Positions 1 through 13,083 of a stretch of 64,000 nucleotides of DNA are shown here, one piece after another. Made by a program: the position numbers and the translations under genes. The notes under the pieces were generated by a model. That model was not told the DNA's origin. It was given only the letters and a program-made list of their open reading frames with translations, and did not search any database. The DNA lies in contig CM051508.1 in the NCBI GenBank assembly GCA_028015205.1, positions 15,704,001-15,768,000 of the forward strand, read 5' to 3'. The first letter of the stretch is position 1; the number at the start of each line of letters is the position of its first letter. The DNA is from Mytilisepta virgata (taxonomy: Eukaryota; Mollusca; Bivalvia; Mytilida; Mytilidae).

Positions 1-130
1 GCAATTCAAGCAAAAGCTAGATGCAGCACATAGTTCATCGAAATTAAAATTAATGGATCTTGTAGAAAAATATCTTCTTCAAAATAGCACTGTTTATTGT
101 TAGCTGAAGTGATTTATATTCATGTTTTAG

Positions 131-2912
131 TATAGACTTCAAGCCTTACAATGAGACAGCATTTGGTATGTTCCTGACTTCTGACAAGGACCATGATGGA
201 ATTTTTTCAAGAACTGAATTAGACCAGGTGTTTAAAGTTTATGACACTGATGGTACGTACATGTATTACCACTAATTTTAATTAATCAAGGTCATGAAGG
301 TCATGAAAAAAAACCCGCCAGAGTCCAGTTTCACAAACATTTGTACGATTACGATTATTCATAAATGTTATTTGATTTACGGTCGTCTTGTGAGATAGGG
401 GTGTCTTTTTTCTATGAATACGCCGGAATCAGTCTTGATCGTAGTTATTCGAAAGTACCATATCGGTAAATCCACTGTCGAACTAAAACGAACAGAGGTT
501 CTAAGTCAAACAATGGATTGAGTCATTGGTGAGATTTTGGAGCGCCACCATCCCTGTTAGTCTTAAATTTATTATTCTTCATTTTCTGGTTTAAAAGAAA
601 ACCAGTGATAATTTTATAATTGGTTTATTTACGTGTAGACAGTTTCACAGTTCACTAACCAATATGTTCTTTGTTTACTTAGTATGCATCATTTGTATTT
701 AAATGTAAACATTTTAATTGCACCACTTACGTAGAATTCTTTTATAAACTTTTATTAATGCCATAAAAGACCATACATGCAAGGCCATAGCATTACAAAC
801 ACATTTTACAATTACACATAAACATTAATAATGTTCAGATTTACACATTACAGGACTGATTGGGTTTTCTGTTCTCAGTTCTAATGACTGTTCAACAAAA
901 GACGCTACAGCCTTAATTTGTTTTGGCGCTGATGGGTTTAAAATTTTGACAAGTTTTTCAGTATCACTATAATTTTAAAAAAGATTTGATACTGATCAAT
1001 AAAATTAAGAATTAGGTTTTTCCTGAGATTGTCGTTGATTTCACAATTAAGGAAGAAATAAGGCTCGTCGTCTATAACATTGCATATATGTTGTATAGCC
1101 TTTGAGATCTAGGTATTTTATAATGTCTACCGATCTCAATTAAAAGTTTATGGTCACTATTTCTAAATTTTGTGATTTCTTGCCTAATAGTTTTATTTGG
1201 ATGTGATCAATAATGTTCTATGGCGAATTCATTATTTTTTAAGGATTTATAAAGAAAAAGCTAAAAACAATACCCGTATATACTTATACGGGTGAACAAG
1301 ATTCATGCGATATTTGTTATAAGTTTGACTTTATCGAATTTCCTGTAAATCACATTTCACTTGTGTCTGTAGGTGGCATGTACTTTCTTCTCACTTCAAA
1401 TTTGAACAAAAACTTGCAGTTTAATGATATTCAACCAGAGAAGAGTTTCATGCGCCATTAGCACATCTGTTAATTTCCATTAATTAACATAAAATTTATG
1501 CAATGATGTCTTTCTTTTACAGGTAATAATATAATAACCCGACACGAGTACACAGTCCACATCACGGCGGAAAATCCCGAACTTCATGATTTTGCCCACG
1601 TGCTTTATGATGACTATGACCTAGATCATGACCACCATCTGGAAAAGCATGATTATGATGCTTACTTTGGAAAACTTGATGCAGATGGTATAGTCGATAA
1701 GCAACCACATATATTTTTTATAAAATGAACACTGGCAACAAACTCCTCATTTGTTATAATATTAATTTATTGCGAAAGAAGTAAATTGAAAAAAATTAAT
1801 AACGTCAAAACTAATTTGTTTTATCCCAATGACACATGAAACAATGAACACAGAAAGTAAGCACAGTAAAGAGGTGTGGTCTTACACCGAAAAAAAAAAA
1901 ACAATTTTCTCATTGTCACACCATTCAGCCCGCCAAATTACTTAGGATAACTAGGAACTGCTAAATTTGTAGTTCTTGTCAAAATTTCTCTGGCATAAAT
2001 GCATTAGAATTAGCTGCTGTGGTGGCATTATTCCATGGTCATTTCTAAAGGTTAAGGGCTTTAAAAGTCGTCCGACTTCTCTAGTCGTAAAGATGGCTGA
2101 CTTATACAATGGTAATAAAGTGAATGTAGTAAATTAGTTGCATGTTATTTTTAAGGCGATGGCGGAGTTAATGCAGACGAATTCGTGAATTACTGGACCA
2201 AGGTAAGCACTTTTTCTCAGCCTGTAATTTGTCTATTTGAAATATTTTAACATTTTTTAACAAAATATTATTTTTTCGATCAGTCTGATAGGATTTTGTT
2301 AATAACACTTACAAAATATAATTATATTTCAGGATTGTTTTCAATTTTGGATCTGGTTATCTGGTTATACTATATAACACATTTTGAGACAGCTAGGGCT
2401 TTATAAACCGCGAAGCGAAGTATAACCTGTTCCAAAATAAAAAAATCCTTATAACTTAATTATCCAAAAAATTCTGTTTCAAAACTGTAGGGAAAATAAT
2501 TTGCATAACTTAATTAGGAAAATTTAAATCGCAGACTACAGAGTAATACTTTGGTGACATAACACTACTTAAAGTAGATTATGCTAGACACGTGCTAAAT
2601 ATTCTAGTTGTAAATTGTCTGTTTCCTTCTATTCAAATTAAACTATTTGCATTAAATAAATATTCTGATACCCATTTTGATTCACTATGTACATGATATT
2701 CGTAGAGTTAATACTCGCTCAAGGCCAAAAATGGTATGCAGTAAATATAAAGTACAATTTTATGAAAGTTTCGAAATACTATACTAGTAACTGAGACTGA
2801 AGAGGTAGCGACTCATTGCATGGTGTATCCGTAATGGTTGTAACTAATAAATATATTTATATTTTAGATTTTCATCGACAACGAGCATCTCCACCACGGA
2901 CATCAAGGATAG
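131..2912 (+). CDS. EF-hand calcium-binding protein, copy A (3' four exons)
   Basis: Coding exons are 131-252, 1523-1687, 2156-2202 and 2868-2912 (stop TAG), all with AG/GT borders and compatible phases, giving 125 residues in the window. Four EF-hand loops are visible. EF1 is DKDHDGIFSRTE. EF2 is DTDGNNIITRHE, which spans intron 1 and has Asn at loop position 6 where Gly is usual. EF3 is DLDHDHHLEKHD and EF4 is DADGDGGVNADE. Acidic residues at loop positions 1, 3, 5 and 12 support Ca2+ binding in EF1, EF3 and EF4; EF2 may be weaker. EF3 and the C-terminus (NEHLHHGHQG) are unusually rich in His. The first exon starts in mid-codon, so the N-terminus lies upstream of the window. The family resembles calmodulin-like or secreted molluscan Ca-binding proteins, but I cannot name an orthologue. 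Confidence 0.9.
835..1185 (-). pseudogene. LINE-type retrotransposon 3' remnant
   Basis: Read on the - strand with frame changes, it shows HKLLIEIGRHYKIPRSQR, then a Cys-type tail (CNVIDDEPYFFLNCE), then LNPSAPKQIKAVASFVEQ. This is the usual C-terminal end after the reverse transcriptase of non-LTR elements in animals. It is 5'-truncated and frameshifted, and lies in intron 1 of EF-hand copy A. Confidence 0.6.
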
Positions 2913-2932
2913 CTGACGTAATGTCAATTTGA

Positions 2933-2938
2933 AATAAA
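2933..2938 (+). promoter_or_regulatory. Polyadenylation signal of EF-hand copy A
   Basis: AATAAA lies 20 bases after the stop codon, as expected for a short 3' UTR. Confidence 0.6.
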
Positions 2939-3309
2939 TTACTTATATAATGTAAATGTTTGTTTTATTTGAAAAACGCTTAGTTATATACCTTAATGGC
3001 ATAAATTTACTACTAAAATATAAAAAGAACTACGAATGTAGGCTTACTATACTGCGATATTATTGCAGATTTTCATCTTGAAGTCACTGCCTTCAACAAA
3101 CATTTAAGAATGGCTTAATAATGAGAACAACAGTGTTATAAGTAGTAATTTAATATAGAATTCAATGTCCACAATAACCATGTTTGGTTTTGTTGTTTAA
3201 TGAAGCATTATACAAATTTTATTTCAAGTACATACAATAGGTTTCTTCTACCATATATTTCAAACAAAACAAGTACTTACATATCATATTAAAGACAAGA
3301 ATATTTCAG

Positions 3310-3680
3310 TGGTCCGCGGTAGCCGAATAGTCTAGGTATTTCGTAATATTACATATGCGGTGTTTTTCCTGCTTTTTCATTGGTTACTTTGGTCACGTGA
3401 TTACCAGGATATTTCAAATCGAATCAAATATATTTATCATATTCCCAAGTCAGGGTTTTGTATCCACGTTCGTTCCCACAAATCCCTTACGTCACACATT
3501 CACATTTTACAGGTGAGAAGTAAACGGTTTTCATTAGTTGCTTTTCTAGGTCAAATGAGAATGTATTTGCGTCGTATGTAGAATTTTCTATGTCGCACAC
3601 CTGGCGGCGAAATGTTCGACACGCAAAATGTCAGGAGTTTGTAGGAACGAACATGCATACAAAACCCTGATTTGGGATGA
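3310..3680. repeat. SINE-head fragment plus inverted repeat
   Basis: The sequence at 3311-3345 (GCGGTAGCCGAATAGTCTAG) resembles the head of the tRNA-derived SINE at 29561. It is followed by two arms of about 43 bp, 3444-3486 and 3634-3678, that are inverted copies of each other (arm core CAGGGTTTTGTAT). A fold-back structure of unknown class. Confidence 0.5.
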
Positions 3681-3991
3681 TGATATTTATTAAAGAAAGG
3701 TAATTGTATGAACATATTCAAAATACAGTGTGACAGAAATATAAATTGGTAGGAGAGAAGTATATACATAAACACTTTATACATAAATCCAAAATAAAAA
3801 TTAAATTATTCTGATAGTAATCTAAGGGAGACAACCACAGTCCATTTACGTGAATACAGACACTCTACAGAACCTCAATACAGATCAAAATTTCTATTTA
3901 GACCTGAGATGGAAGCGTTTATGAATACATTTTGCAATATGTATACATTACTCATTGACCATAAAAATGTGCAATCATAGTTACTTTTTTA

Positions 3992-4190
3992 CTAAATATT
4001 GCCATTGTAACAGCTATAAATTAATTCAGCTTTCTCAATGTTATACTGAGAACAAAACAGTAGTTCATGTTTTTCATCCTCTATTACACCATAGTTGCAA
4101 TGTTTGCATATTCTTTGTTCAATGGTTGTTTTTGGTATAGTATATCTACCAGTTTCTATATGTAACCTATTACTACTGACAGGGGCGTTT
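3992..4190 (-). pseudogene. LINE-type retrotransposon C-terminal remnant
   Basis: The - strand reads IETGRYTIPKTTIEQRICKH then CNYGVIEDEKHELLFC, a Cys-Cys-His-Cys tail that resembles the element at 835-1185. It is truncated upstream by a poly-G tract. Confidence 0.55.
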
Positions 4191-4203
4191 CCAGGATATT
4201 TGA

Positions 4204-4222
4204 AAGGGGGGGGGGGGGGGGG
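4204..4222. repeat. Poly-G tract
   Basis: An uninterrupted run of G; a second run is at 4451-4466, with others at 54531-54545 and 57842-57861. Such runs are prone to length errors and produce artificial poly-Pro or poly-Gly reading frames. Confidence 0.9.
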
Positions 4223-5369
4223 TATAATAAAACTTTCGCCGAACTTTTTTTTTGCTAAAAAACATAAAATAATTGTGAAATGCACTAATGTAACGGTTCC
4301 TGACTTGGAGCATGTATATTTTATAGTTAAAGTGTCAGGGTTTGATATTTTTTGTGCCGAATTCTCTCCATTAATTGTCTATGGTATATTAAATTGCCAT
4401 ATTCAATACCATATAAGCAGATTACGATAGTTTTTTTTGAAAAGGGAAAAGGGGGGGGGGGGGGGGCGTACGCCCATTGAGCCCTCACCTGGACCCGACC
4501 CTGACTGGTTATAAATCTAGTATAATCGTTTACCACACAACATTTTTTTTTCAAATTTAAAAATCTTTTTAAAAAGTTTATAGGATCTTAATTTGTCGCT
4601 ATTGCTCAGTGGCTTTTTCCATGAATCTACAAATGCATTCATCAAATATTTTTGATACTGGACATTTTTAATTGTCTATACAATATACATGTACTAGTAT
4701 TAGAATCTAAACTAGCTATTTTAAAGTTTTTCAAAGCTAACCACAGAGAGCCACTTTACACGTTTTACGTTTGACCAACATTATATTTCTGCGCATACTA
4801 AGATGAGCTTTTTCAACAGGTAAATTATTACAAGCTTTTCCAATAGGCCAAATTCTCTATTGCAGCTATTTATGCTGCACATACCTATTATTTCAGACGA
4901 TTATCATAGAACTGGTTTCACACTATGTTCAAACATGTAAATAAACGTTTTAGTATCAAATGACCTACTTTCTGAAAAAAATTCCAGTTAATTTGAAAAA
5001 CGCCTTCATACCTCTATTATATATATATACCATTCGATATTAATACTGTTTTACAAATTCAATTTCTATACTAGTATTTTCTATGTTAGAGAGTTTACCA
5101 CCTTTAATTACCATAACATTTTTAATTACCACATCCCTGCTCTTGAATTAGCATGTTGACCCCATATTACTAAAATTAGATCCGGACTCGTTCGTAAAAT
5201 TTCGCAATATTGTCAAAATGTTGTTATTTCATTGTCTACCTGTTTTAAGTAAGGTTGAGAACTATCAAAATGCACATTTTACATATTTTGGTGTGAAAGT
5301 GCTAAGGAAGATTTATAGATTGAAAACAGTCAGTGCATATGGAATATATGTAATGTAAAGAACTTTTAA

Positions 5370-5530
5370 TTCGGTCAAAACATTATATGTTGACCTGGTA
5401 AAATGATATCGACCGAGGACTACATTATATATTGACCTGGTAGAATGCTATCGACCGAGGACCATAGTCATAATTCTACCAAAATGGATAACAGAAATTT
5501 ATAGTTCTTGTGGTTCAAAATGGATAACAG
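5370..5530 (+). repeat. Short tandem duplications
   Basis: Two units of about 57 bp share ATGTTGACCTGGTAAAATG and ATCGACCGAGGAC. Just after them AAAATGGATAACAGAAA occurs twice. Confidence 0.6.
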
Positions 5531-5700
5531 AAAACGTCAGCAATAACATACTAATCAATCAGCGCCACCTAACAGACAGTAACCAGGACAAAAAATAACA
5601 TAAACACGATTAAAGGGCACAAAACACAAACATAAAAAGTTTTTCTTGGTACAGACACTGAACAGTGGTGGGGTTAAAGACCAAACCAACTATTGTTTAT
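5516..5700 (+). repeat. Dispersed repeat family 2, copy 1 (partial)
   Basis: It shares the core GGGCACAAAACACAAACATA and TTGGTACAGACACTGAA with copies at 7962, 21950, 31970, 55220, 60640 and 63065. No protein is visible; this is probably a non-autonomous transposon. Confidence 0.6.
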
Positions 5701-5804
5701 ACGCACATCTCAGCGCATAAGTATTGTTCCATAAGACGTCTATGACGTTGATAGAAAATCAGCGAAATGTTGTTTCACATTCGCGTTATTTTTGAAAAGC
5801 TAAA

Positions 5805-5975
5805 ATGGCGTCGCGCTTGAAAGGGCGTTTCATTAAAACTAGTGAAAGGAAGCGCCGAAAAGACTGCCGAGAGCGAATGTCTGAAGTTAAAAGGAGAAAA
5901 ACAGATTTTTATTATCTACAAGAAACTCAAGATGCAAGCAAAATATGGGAAGAATGGGAAAGAAGAATAATATAA
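5805..5975 (+). CDS. Small unassigned reading frame, 56 codons, very basic
   Basis: ATG to TAA encodes a Lys/Arg-rich peptide beginning MASRLKGRFIKTSERKRRKD and ending WEEWERRII. The codon string looks protein-like. Downstream, to about 6500, broken frames with a Cys motif (LCSCGELNKVSSGK) suggest a decayed transposon-encoded protein of which this could be the N-terminus. I do not recognise the family and cannot exclude chance. Confidence 0.3.
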   Translation: MASRLKGRFIKTSERKRRKDCRERMSEVKRRKTDFYYLQETQDASKIWEEWERRII

Positions 5976-7961
5976 CCAAAGCTACTGACACAGGAACTTA
6001 TGAGGGGTTATAATTGGTGTGGGGAGAAACTAAATTTTACTGACATCGTAGAAGAGACATAGAGTGGCCTAGGGTCATTTTTATACGTCTTGTGTTCGTG
6101 TGGTGAACTCAACAAAGTCAGTTCAGGAAAAGTGCAAATCGTTTTATCTGTATGAAAGTCCCTGTCGCCACAAAATTTCCACACGGAACTTTTTGCTTCG
6201 GCTTATTGTTCCTTGAAACAATTTGTGCCGTCACCTTTAAATTTTTGCCAACCGAATTCACAAATACCCAATCTCAATATTTTATATGTAGCTAGTCAAC
6301 TTGCAATGCCCTTTTCAATGTCTTCAGGATTTTACTAAGCCAGATTTAATGCAGAGTTTAAAAATTGTACAGAAACCTACATTTGATACACTTTAATCTT
6401 TCTGCTCTTTGAAGAGAGAGAGAAATGCATGTACGATGAATTGCCTATTAATTCTAAGAGGCAATTGTTTGACAGATGATGCACAGATTTTCGTATTTTC
6501 AAATGTCATAGTTGTCGGAACTTACCCACTGGATTGGAGTGATGCGTAAGACTTATGGTTGAGCCGTAACAAATTGTCTGATATACCACTAACTATCGGT
6601 AGTACCAGAATCTAGTATGGCTATTCGCAGTTTCTGATGTTAACTTTCTTTTTTTTTATGTAACCTGCATTGATAAGGAATAATGGCCGTAGTTACATTT
6701 CCTGCAATTATGATATGTCTAGTAGCTGGTACCTTGGTGTTGGGACTGAAAGGTTTCGTTTTTTGTTTTAAATTACAGTAAATAACTATAACTGTCGAAA
6801 TGGCAATACACGGACAGCAACATCGGTATTGTGTTGTAGTTTTAGGGTTCTTGTTTTCCTTAAATGTAATGGTTTTATAACAAAACGTTCCGGACAGTTC
6901 CTAGCATAGATATTGACAAACTTTTTCGAGCACAGAAACTAGTTATGCAACAAACACATAAAAATTGGCAAAATATTCTTGGCTTTCTTGCAAATACTAT
7001 AAATTTACTTTTTGTCAAAATAAAATGTCGCAATTATTCGCAAATGAAATCACTCCCTGGATTGATTCTGTGAGATATGATCTAAGTTTTGTTCTCGATG
7101 ACTTCGACAAACCTATGTTTATTTGTTTTGTTTGATTACTGTGACTTTCTAGTTAACACTTGAATGATTGCAAATTAAAGTTTGGCTTTAGAACTGGAAA
7201 ATTCGAAATATAACCCGAACTCGACTTTTAACTGGAACTCATTAACTGAGGCACGAACTCTTAGGTTAGTGTTGAAACATCTACCAATGATAAGCGCAGC
7301 AACAAAATCAAAAATATTTTACCATTAACAAAATTGGTTTGAAAGAGGCTTACACTATGTACATCGCCGGCGACACGCTGACTTGAAGTTCTTTTTTGCT
7401 TATTGTGACGTCATGTTTATTGAGAAAACAAAACTAAGCATGGCGTAGCTGAATATGTCATTTTTTCGAATTAAACCCGTTTTATTTTTCTTATGAAGTC
7501 GGTGACCTATCATTTTTTTTGTTTTATTCTGACAACAATGAATAACTAAACACAGTATAAAAATTTAAGAAAAAAATCAATTACAGATTTTTCAAAATTC
7601 CATAGAATATGCAGTAAAAATTGGCCCAAATTTGCACGGGAAAGACCTTTAGAGCAGAATACGTGGTCATTGCGTTATGGGAAACCGTTTTCTTTGTTAC
7701 AATAAAAAAATATATATATTCTGGAAGCCAACACAAAAGTCCGAATAAAAATTCGACTTTCACGGCGGAAATGGCATCATTCGAAAGATATGCCGTAAAT
7801 ATAGCATCTGGCTGAATGTAAGCATTTTTTGCGGTGCTATAGCAACGAAACAAATTCGGTGACCTATCTTTTTTATTCGCTAATATCGTTCAAAAAACCA
7901 CCAAGAACGAATATGTTGAGTTTCAAGAAAAAATCAATTACAGAAATGATTAGTTGGTTTG

Positions 7962-8200
7962 ATCTTTAAACCGGTTTGGGTACCATTATCTTTCATGACA
8001 CTCTGGTATATAAAACCTACTATATAAGCCTATAAAGTTACGAACAAGTTGACCTAGAACTGCCAAAATTGTTTGGACGGTATATAATTTCGATAGTATG
8101 ACCAGAATGTGCTCGTTTTAACAGTAAACTAGCTACGACTTTCATACGTTCTGGTTGGATAACTTTGATTTATTAAACGAAATGCAACAGAGCTACGGTT
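7962..8200 (+). repeat. Dispersed repeat family 2, copy 2 (3' part)
   Basis: It contains AAACCGGTTTGGGTA, GACACTCTGGTATATA and TTTTAACAGTAAACTAG, matching the later half of the copies at 21950 and 60640. Confidence 0.6.
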
Positions 8201-8509
8201 ATCTTCCAATGAAAACATAAACCGACATAGAAAACTTTTCCTACGGAAGGAGGTTCATTTTGCCAGTCTACCAACAGTACAACCAAGTTCTAATTATAAA
8301 CATCATCTGTTAAACCTATAAATAGTGTTTATAAAAGGGTTTCATATCAGTGTCACGTGGTGAGGCTGATATAGCCATATCAGACCGGAAGCATTCGGAA
8401 TAAAAACTTAGGCAGTATATGATAAGCAGTCTAATCCACATCTGACTGAGCATCATAACTCCACCAGCTCAAGCCACCACGAATCCCAATCCGACATGGA
8501 TTAGGACAT

Positions 8510-8920
8510 CTTATCTACACCAGTGAGCTTGAAATTAAGGATACTACAGATACACCAAAGTCCGCTTCATACTTGGATTCGTTTCTTGAAATAGACTATG
8601 AGGGACATTTGAAGACACAACTTTATGACAAACGTGACGACTTCAACTTTCCAATTGTTAATTTTCCCTTCTTGAGTAGCAATATACCAGTATCGCCTGC
8701 ATATGGCGTCTACGTTTCTCAGCTTATCCGATTTTCAAGGGCATGCATGAGTTACCCTGACTTTTGACAGAGAGGATTACTGCTGTCACAAAAGCTTCTT
8801 AACCAGGGTTTTATCAGGGATAAGTTGATGTCATCACTTAGGAAATTTTACGGCCGTCATCACGAATTGATTGACCATTACAGTGTTCAAATATCTAAGA
8901 TGATGTTGGACCTGTCGTAA
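8510..8920 (+). pseudogene. Reverse-transcriptase retroelement, C-terminal fragment (copy 1)
   Basis: A single frame of about 137 codons with one internal stop (TGA at 8765) reads SELEIKDTTDTPKSASYLD, then LYDKRDDFNFPIVNFPFLSS, AYGVYVSQLIRFSRAC and SLRKFYGRHHELIDHYSV. This is a well-known C-terminal region of a widespread animal retroelement reverse transcriptase; I associate it with Penelope-like or related elements but cannot fix the class. The RT active-site part is absent here and present in the copy at 59950. It lies between the two EF-hand genes. Confidence 0.75.
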
Positions 8921-9610
8921 CCTTTCAAGTGCCTCCACCGATTTGTGACTTCCCCCGGATTGACTTTGTTGAACTTCACGACGGGTTTGTCTATCCAATG
9001 GATTACGTTTCTTTGATTGCTCCTTAGGTACATTTGTCCTTCTCATATATTAATCTATAAATATTATTAGCAGTAACAAATACAGACATTGCAAGCTAGA
9101 TTGCAAGATTGCATGTTTAACCTACTTGTTAATGTTATCAGTGCAACTTTGGAGATAAAAATAATCCACAATCACGTTTTCCACCTTCGTGTCAAGTTAT
9201 AGTTCTGAAATAGGCATCAAATGTACAACATGCATTATATAATAGTGGTTGTTGCTGTTTTTGGACTTTCATATGCAAAACAGTATGTGCTATTGTTCTA
9301 TTTATGTTTTTTGTTTTCAATTTCAATTTTTTGTTCTCTTCTGAACACAAAATTATGTTTTTCTTATTCAGTTTCTTATTGGGTGCTTCCATAAAAATAT
9401 TTATAATTTTACATTGAAGAAAATTCTAGCAAATTACAAGAAACATCAATCCTTGTTTTCAACTTCCTTATACTTATATACAGTTTTAGAATAAATTTTG
9501 ATTGATTATATTAAGGTTCTTACATATATCCGTTGCCGTTCCAAGTTACCTTTTTCGCGTCTTTACTAACAAACAAGGAACAGATAGCAAGCTGAAATAT
9601 TAATTGAAAC

Positions 9611-9900
9611 AAGTAGAGTCAAGAAATACCAAAGGGATAAAAATCGTAACAACTGACAAACTCCGGAGAACAACGAAGACAAGACCAAAACAATACATGC
9701 ACTACAATTAAAAACTAAAAACATATGAACAACATGGACTCCACCAAAAAACCGGGGGTAGACTCAGGTGCTCCGGAAGAGTAAGTAGTCTCCTGCAGGA
9801 CACCCGCCAGGCTATCCAAGTCAAATCCGATATGCGGAAGGGATAATATCAATGGAACAGGTCCATTTTCATTTGGGAAACGGTTTTTTCATACCTGTTA
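9611..9900 (+). repeat. Dispersed repeat family 1, copy 1
   Basis: It runs from GTCAAGAAATACCAAAGGG through AACTGACAAACTCCGGAGAA to AACGGTTTTTTCATACCTG. Copies are at 18190, 23151, 26908 and 52669, with a fragment at 58820. It ends 23 bases before the first identified exon of EF-hand copy B, so it supplies part of that intron's 3' end. Confidence 0.75.
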
Positions 9901-9923
9901 ATTTACTGTTGCATTGTTTGCAG

Positions 9924-12900
9924 CATAGATTTCAAGCCCTACAATGAAACAGCGTTTGGAATGTTCCTGACATCTGATCATAACCACGATGGAATATTTT
10001 CCAGGGATGAACTTGACAACGTCTTTTCCGTTTATGATACTAACGGTAATATTGATAAACCTCAATTCAATTACCTCACATTAATGAAATTAAGATATAA
10101 TAAATCATAAATTAAGATGAATTCCTTCAAGGAATTTGTTTATGGAAGATATAATCATCTAATTAAGGTCTCCATTCTTAAGTAATCCTTTGTTAATATT
10201 GGAGTAGTGCGATGGGGTAATAATAGAAAAAAAATCAGAATTAAATCTTTTGTAAAATTGTATATTTAAGAACCAGAATTGAGGCTTAGCATTCTTGAAT
10301 ATAAATCAATTGTTGCTTTTAATTGTCCACACTTATATATAATTGCGTTAATTACAAAAACCCGGCTAATTGATTCAGTTATTTGAGTGGTCGTGTAGAA
10401 TAAGGGGTAAATCCCCTATCGTTATTTCAACTTTTATTTCACTTGCATGCCAACAGACAGAATCAAAGTACTGAAGTACTGAACATCAGAGGACCTCAAG
10501 TTATGTTGGATTATTGATAAACGACAGGTGTTTATATAGTACCTGCCAGACAGATGTTCACCTTACAATATAGTACACATAATATAATTTGCTATCATAT
10601 CTGAGATACTGTCTTATAGTAAGAAACTTATCTTTGTGAATTATCCATGAAATGTTGACGTGGTCAAATGAGAACTGCTAGATTGGCATTATGACCGTAT
10701 AGTTGCACACTTGCAAAAATCTTTAGCTTATTACTTATGACAGAGAATCAACATAGCAAATATTTTTTGACTAGTCGCTGAATTATGAGAAAGAGGTCAA
10801 GACAATCATATTAAAACAGATAAATTGTAATATTTGGGTGAAAGATACCACATGAACAGTAAACTCATATATCGATAATATTATGTCTAAAACTGAAAAA
10901 GTCAAATAAGAGTACACTAGAAACAACATAGAAAACTAAAGCCTGAGCAACTTAACCCCACCAATAGTTGGGGCGATCTCAAGTGCTCTGGATGGGTAGT
11001 AGCAATGAGATGATTTTGCACCGTACATATAGATCACAACTACAATATGAATGCGTCGGTCCTTAGAGGCCTGTAAAACAGGGCTTGTAATTCTTTGGTG
11101 TATATCTTTTGATTTTCTGTTTGTACATTGATGTGGCCATTAGTTTTCTGATTTATATTGTTTAATATTTGTCATTTCATGGCTATTTCTAACTGATTTT
11201 AGTATAGTTTTTTCCTGCTTGTAAAGATGTTGTATGGTTAGCTTTATTTCTTTTTCATCATTTTGTTTCTGTGTCTGATTACCAATCATACCTCCCTTTT
11301 CGTTTCTTTTTTTTTAATAATGACAACAGTTTGGTTTCAATTTTCATTTGTATATGTAACAATATAAAACAGTATATATATAATCTCATATTACATCATT
11401 AATATTGGTCATTGTTGGAATGTATTGATCTTTAACAATGTACTGTAAAAGTGCTATTTTCTAACAGGTACTTAGTATTATGGTTATTGTGATATCACTT
11501 ATTCAAAGGACACAGTTCATTTATAGCCCAAAACGGTCTAAAATATAAATCTTACAATTAAACTCCAAATAGTTCACAATTTGGTTCGTAAATTGGTCGA
11601 TTTCAAATGTATTAACGCTCAATAAATCAGTTCTTTCATAATAGTACATTACATTCTCCAAATTAGACCCATTTTGTCCAAATATAATGATTTGGTGCAA
11701 TTTTCAGACATGAAAGCTTTAGGAAAATTTGGCCACCATCTACAATCCAAAATGTTTTGTAACCAAAAGACTCAAAATTTGATAAAGAATTCATTAAAAT
11801 AAAAACTTTTCGGAATTGTATGGCAGCCATGGTTAATTATGCCAAAACATATAAATTTCAGACAAAATTGACAAAAAATACAAATAATGTATAATTATGG
11901 GGTCATAGCTTCAAGATATTTAATAGTAGGTGCCGAAATAGTATATTTTAGTCTTAATAGAATTATCACAAGTATTTCTATTTGAAATTTGTAATCGCTT
12001 GACCAATTTAGGGCCATTCTAACCCTTTGTGAACCTCTCTTTTCCTATAATATGTAGTAAATTTCTATTTGATATTCCTTAAAATATTCATTTGTATAGT
12101 CTCTTAATATTCTAAAATGGATTAAAAGGATCACATGTGTTACAATCAAACTTTGGATTGATCATTAGATAACTTTAAAAAATGTCATTACTGGTATATA
12201 TAAACATTTGGATTTATTATTGTATTATCCATTGAATTCATGCTATTTCCATTTAATACAGTTCAATAGACTATCTATACCTATTATTAATAGTAAAAAA
12301 TGCAAAAAACTATAAATATATACATTGGACTAACATATATACATTATTCATAAAAATTAATCATTTATCAAACTTCAAAAAGTTCATCACATCGCATAGC
12401 ATATACATGTATACATGTAGTTGTACATAACTCTAAACTATATATAACAGAAAAAAATTGTGAATGTATCAGTGGTACTTGCTTGCATATTAGTTACTAT
12501 GGGACACGTCTGTAGAATAGTGAAAGATTCAATTTTGCGTTTGATTATTTTTTTTGTGGGAATGAGCACTTTAAAATAAATAGTGTTTTGTTTAACATTT
12601 GTCTGCGGCAAATAAGAGTTCGAAATATTATAAAGATAGTAAAAATATTTCCACATATAAATGGAAATATAACTATAATGATAAGAGTGACACAATCTAA
12701 ATTTTAAATTTATATGTTTTTTTTTTTGGTGATAATAAACATTGTTTATATATTTAATAACATTCAGTTGAGCCATATTAATATTATAAAACGGAAATCA
12801 CTTTCATGATGAACAGAGATTTACATACAGACAGACAACGGTAACATTGACTGCCCCCATCGGCTTAGCAAAAAGGGCATTAACATTGTAATGACTAGTA

Positions 12901-13003
12901 TAGATGCATATGGAATGAGAACAGCATTATGCATGCATTGACAATCTTGTCTACATATATATATCCAAACACTAGTTCATAGCATACAGTTTTAGTTCAA
13001 AAA

Positions 13004-13083
<80 letters not shown>

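Larger units (their letters stand above)
2939..9610. other. Intergenic region between EF-hand copies A and B
   Basis: Apart from the listed repeats, retroelement pieces and the small frame at 5805, I see no convincing gene. The missing 5' exon(s) and promoter of EF-hand copy B should lie here, but I could not identify them. Stretches 6000-7900 and 9050-9600 hold no recognisable feature. Confidence 0.5.

Noticed and set aside
4095..4554. Frames with poly-Gly or poly-Pro runs
   Set aside because: They are created by the poly-G tracts; the only meaningful coding here is the LINE tail at 3992-4190.
6690..6777. Hydrophobic leader-like frame (MICLVAGTLVLGLKG) as signal exon of EF-hand copy B
   Set aside because: The possible donor is weak and leaves the wrong phase for exon 9924-10045, so it was not accepted.
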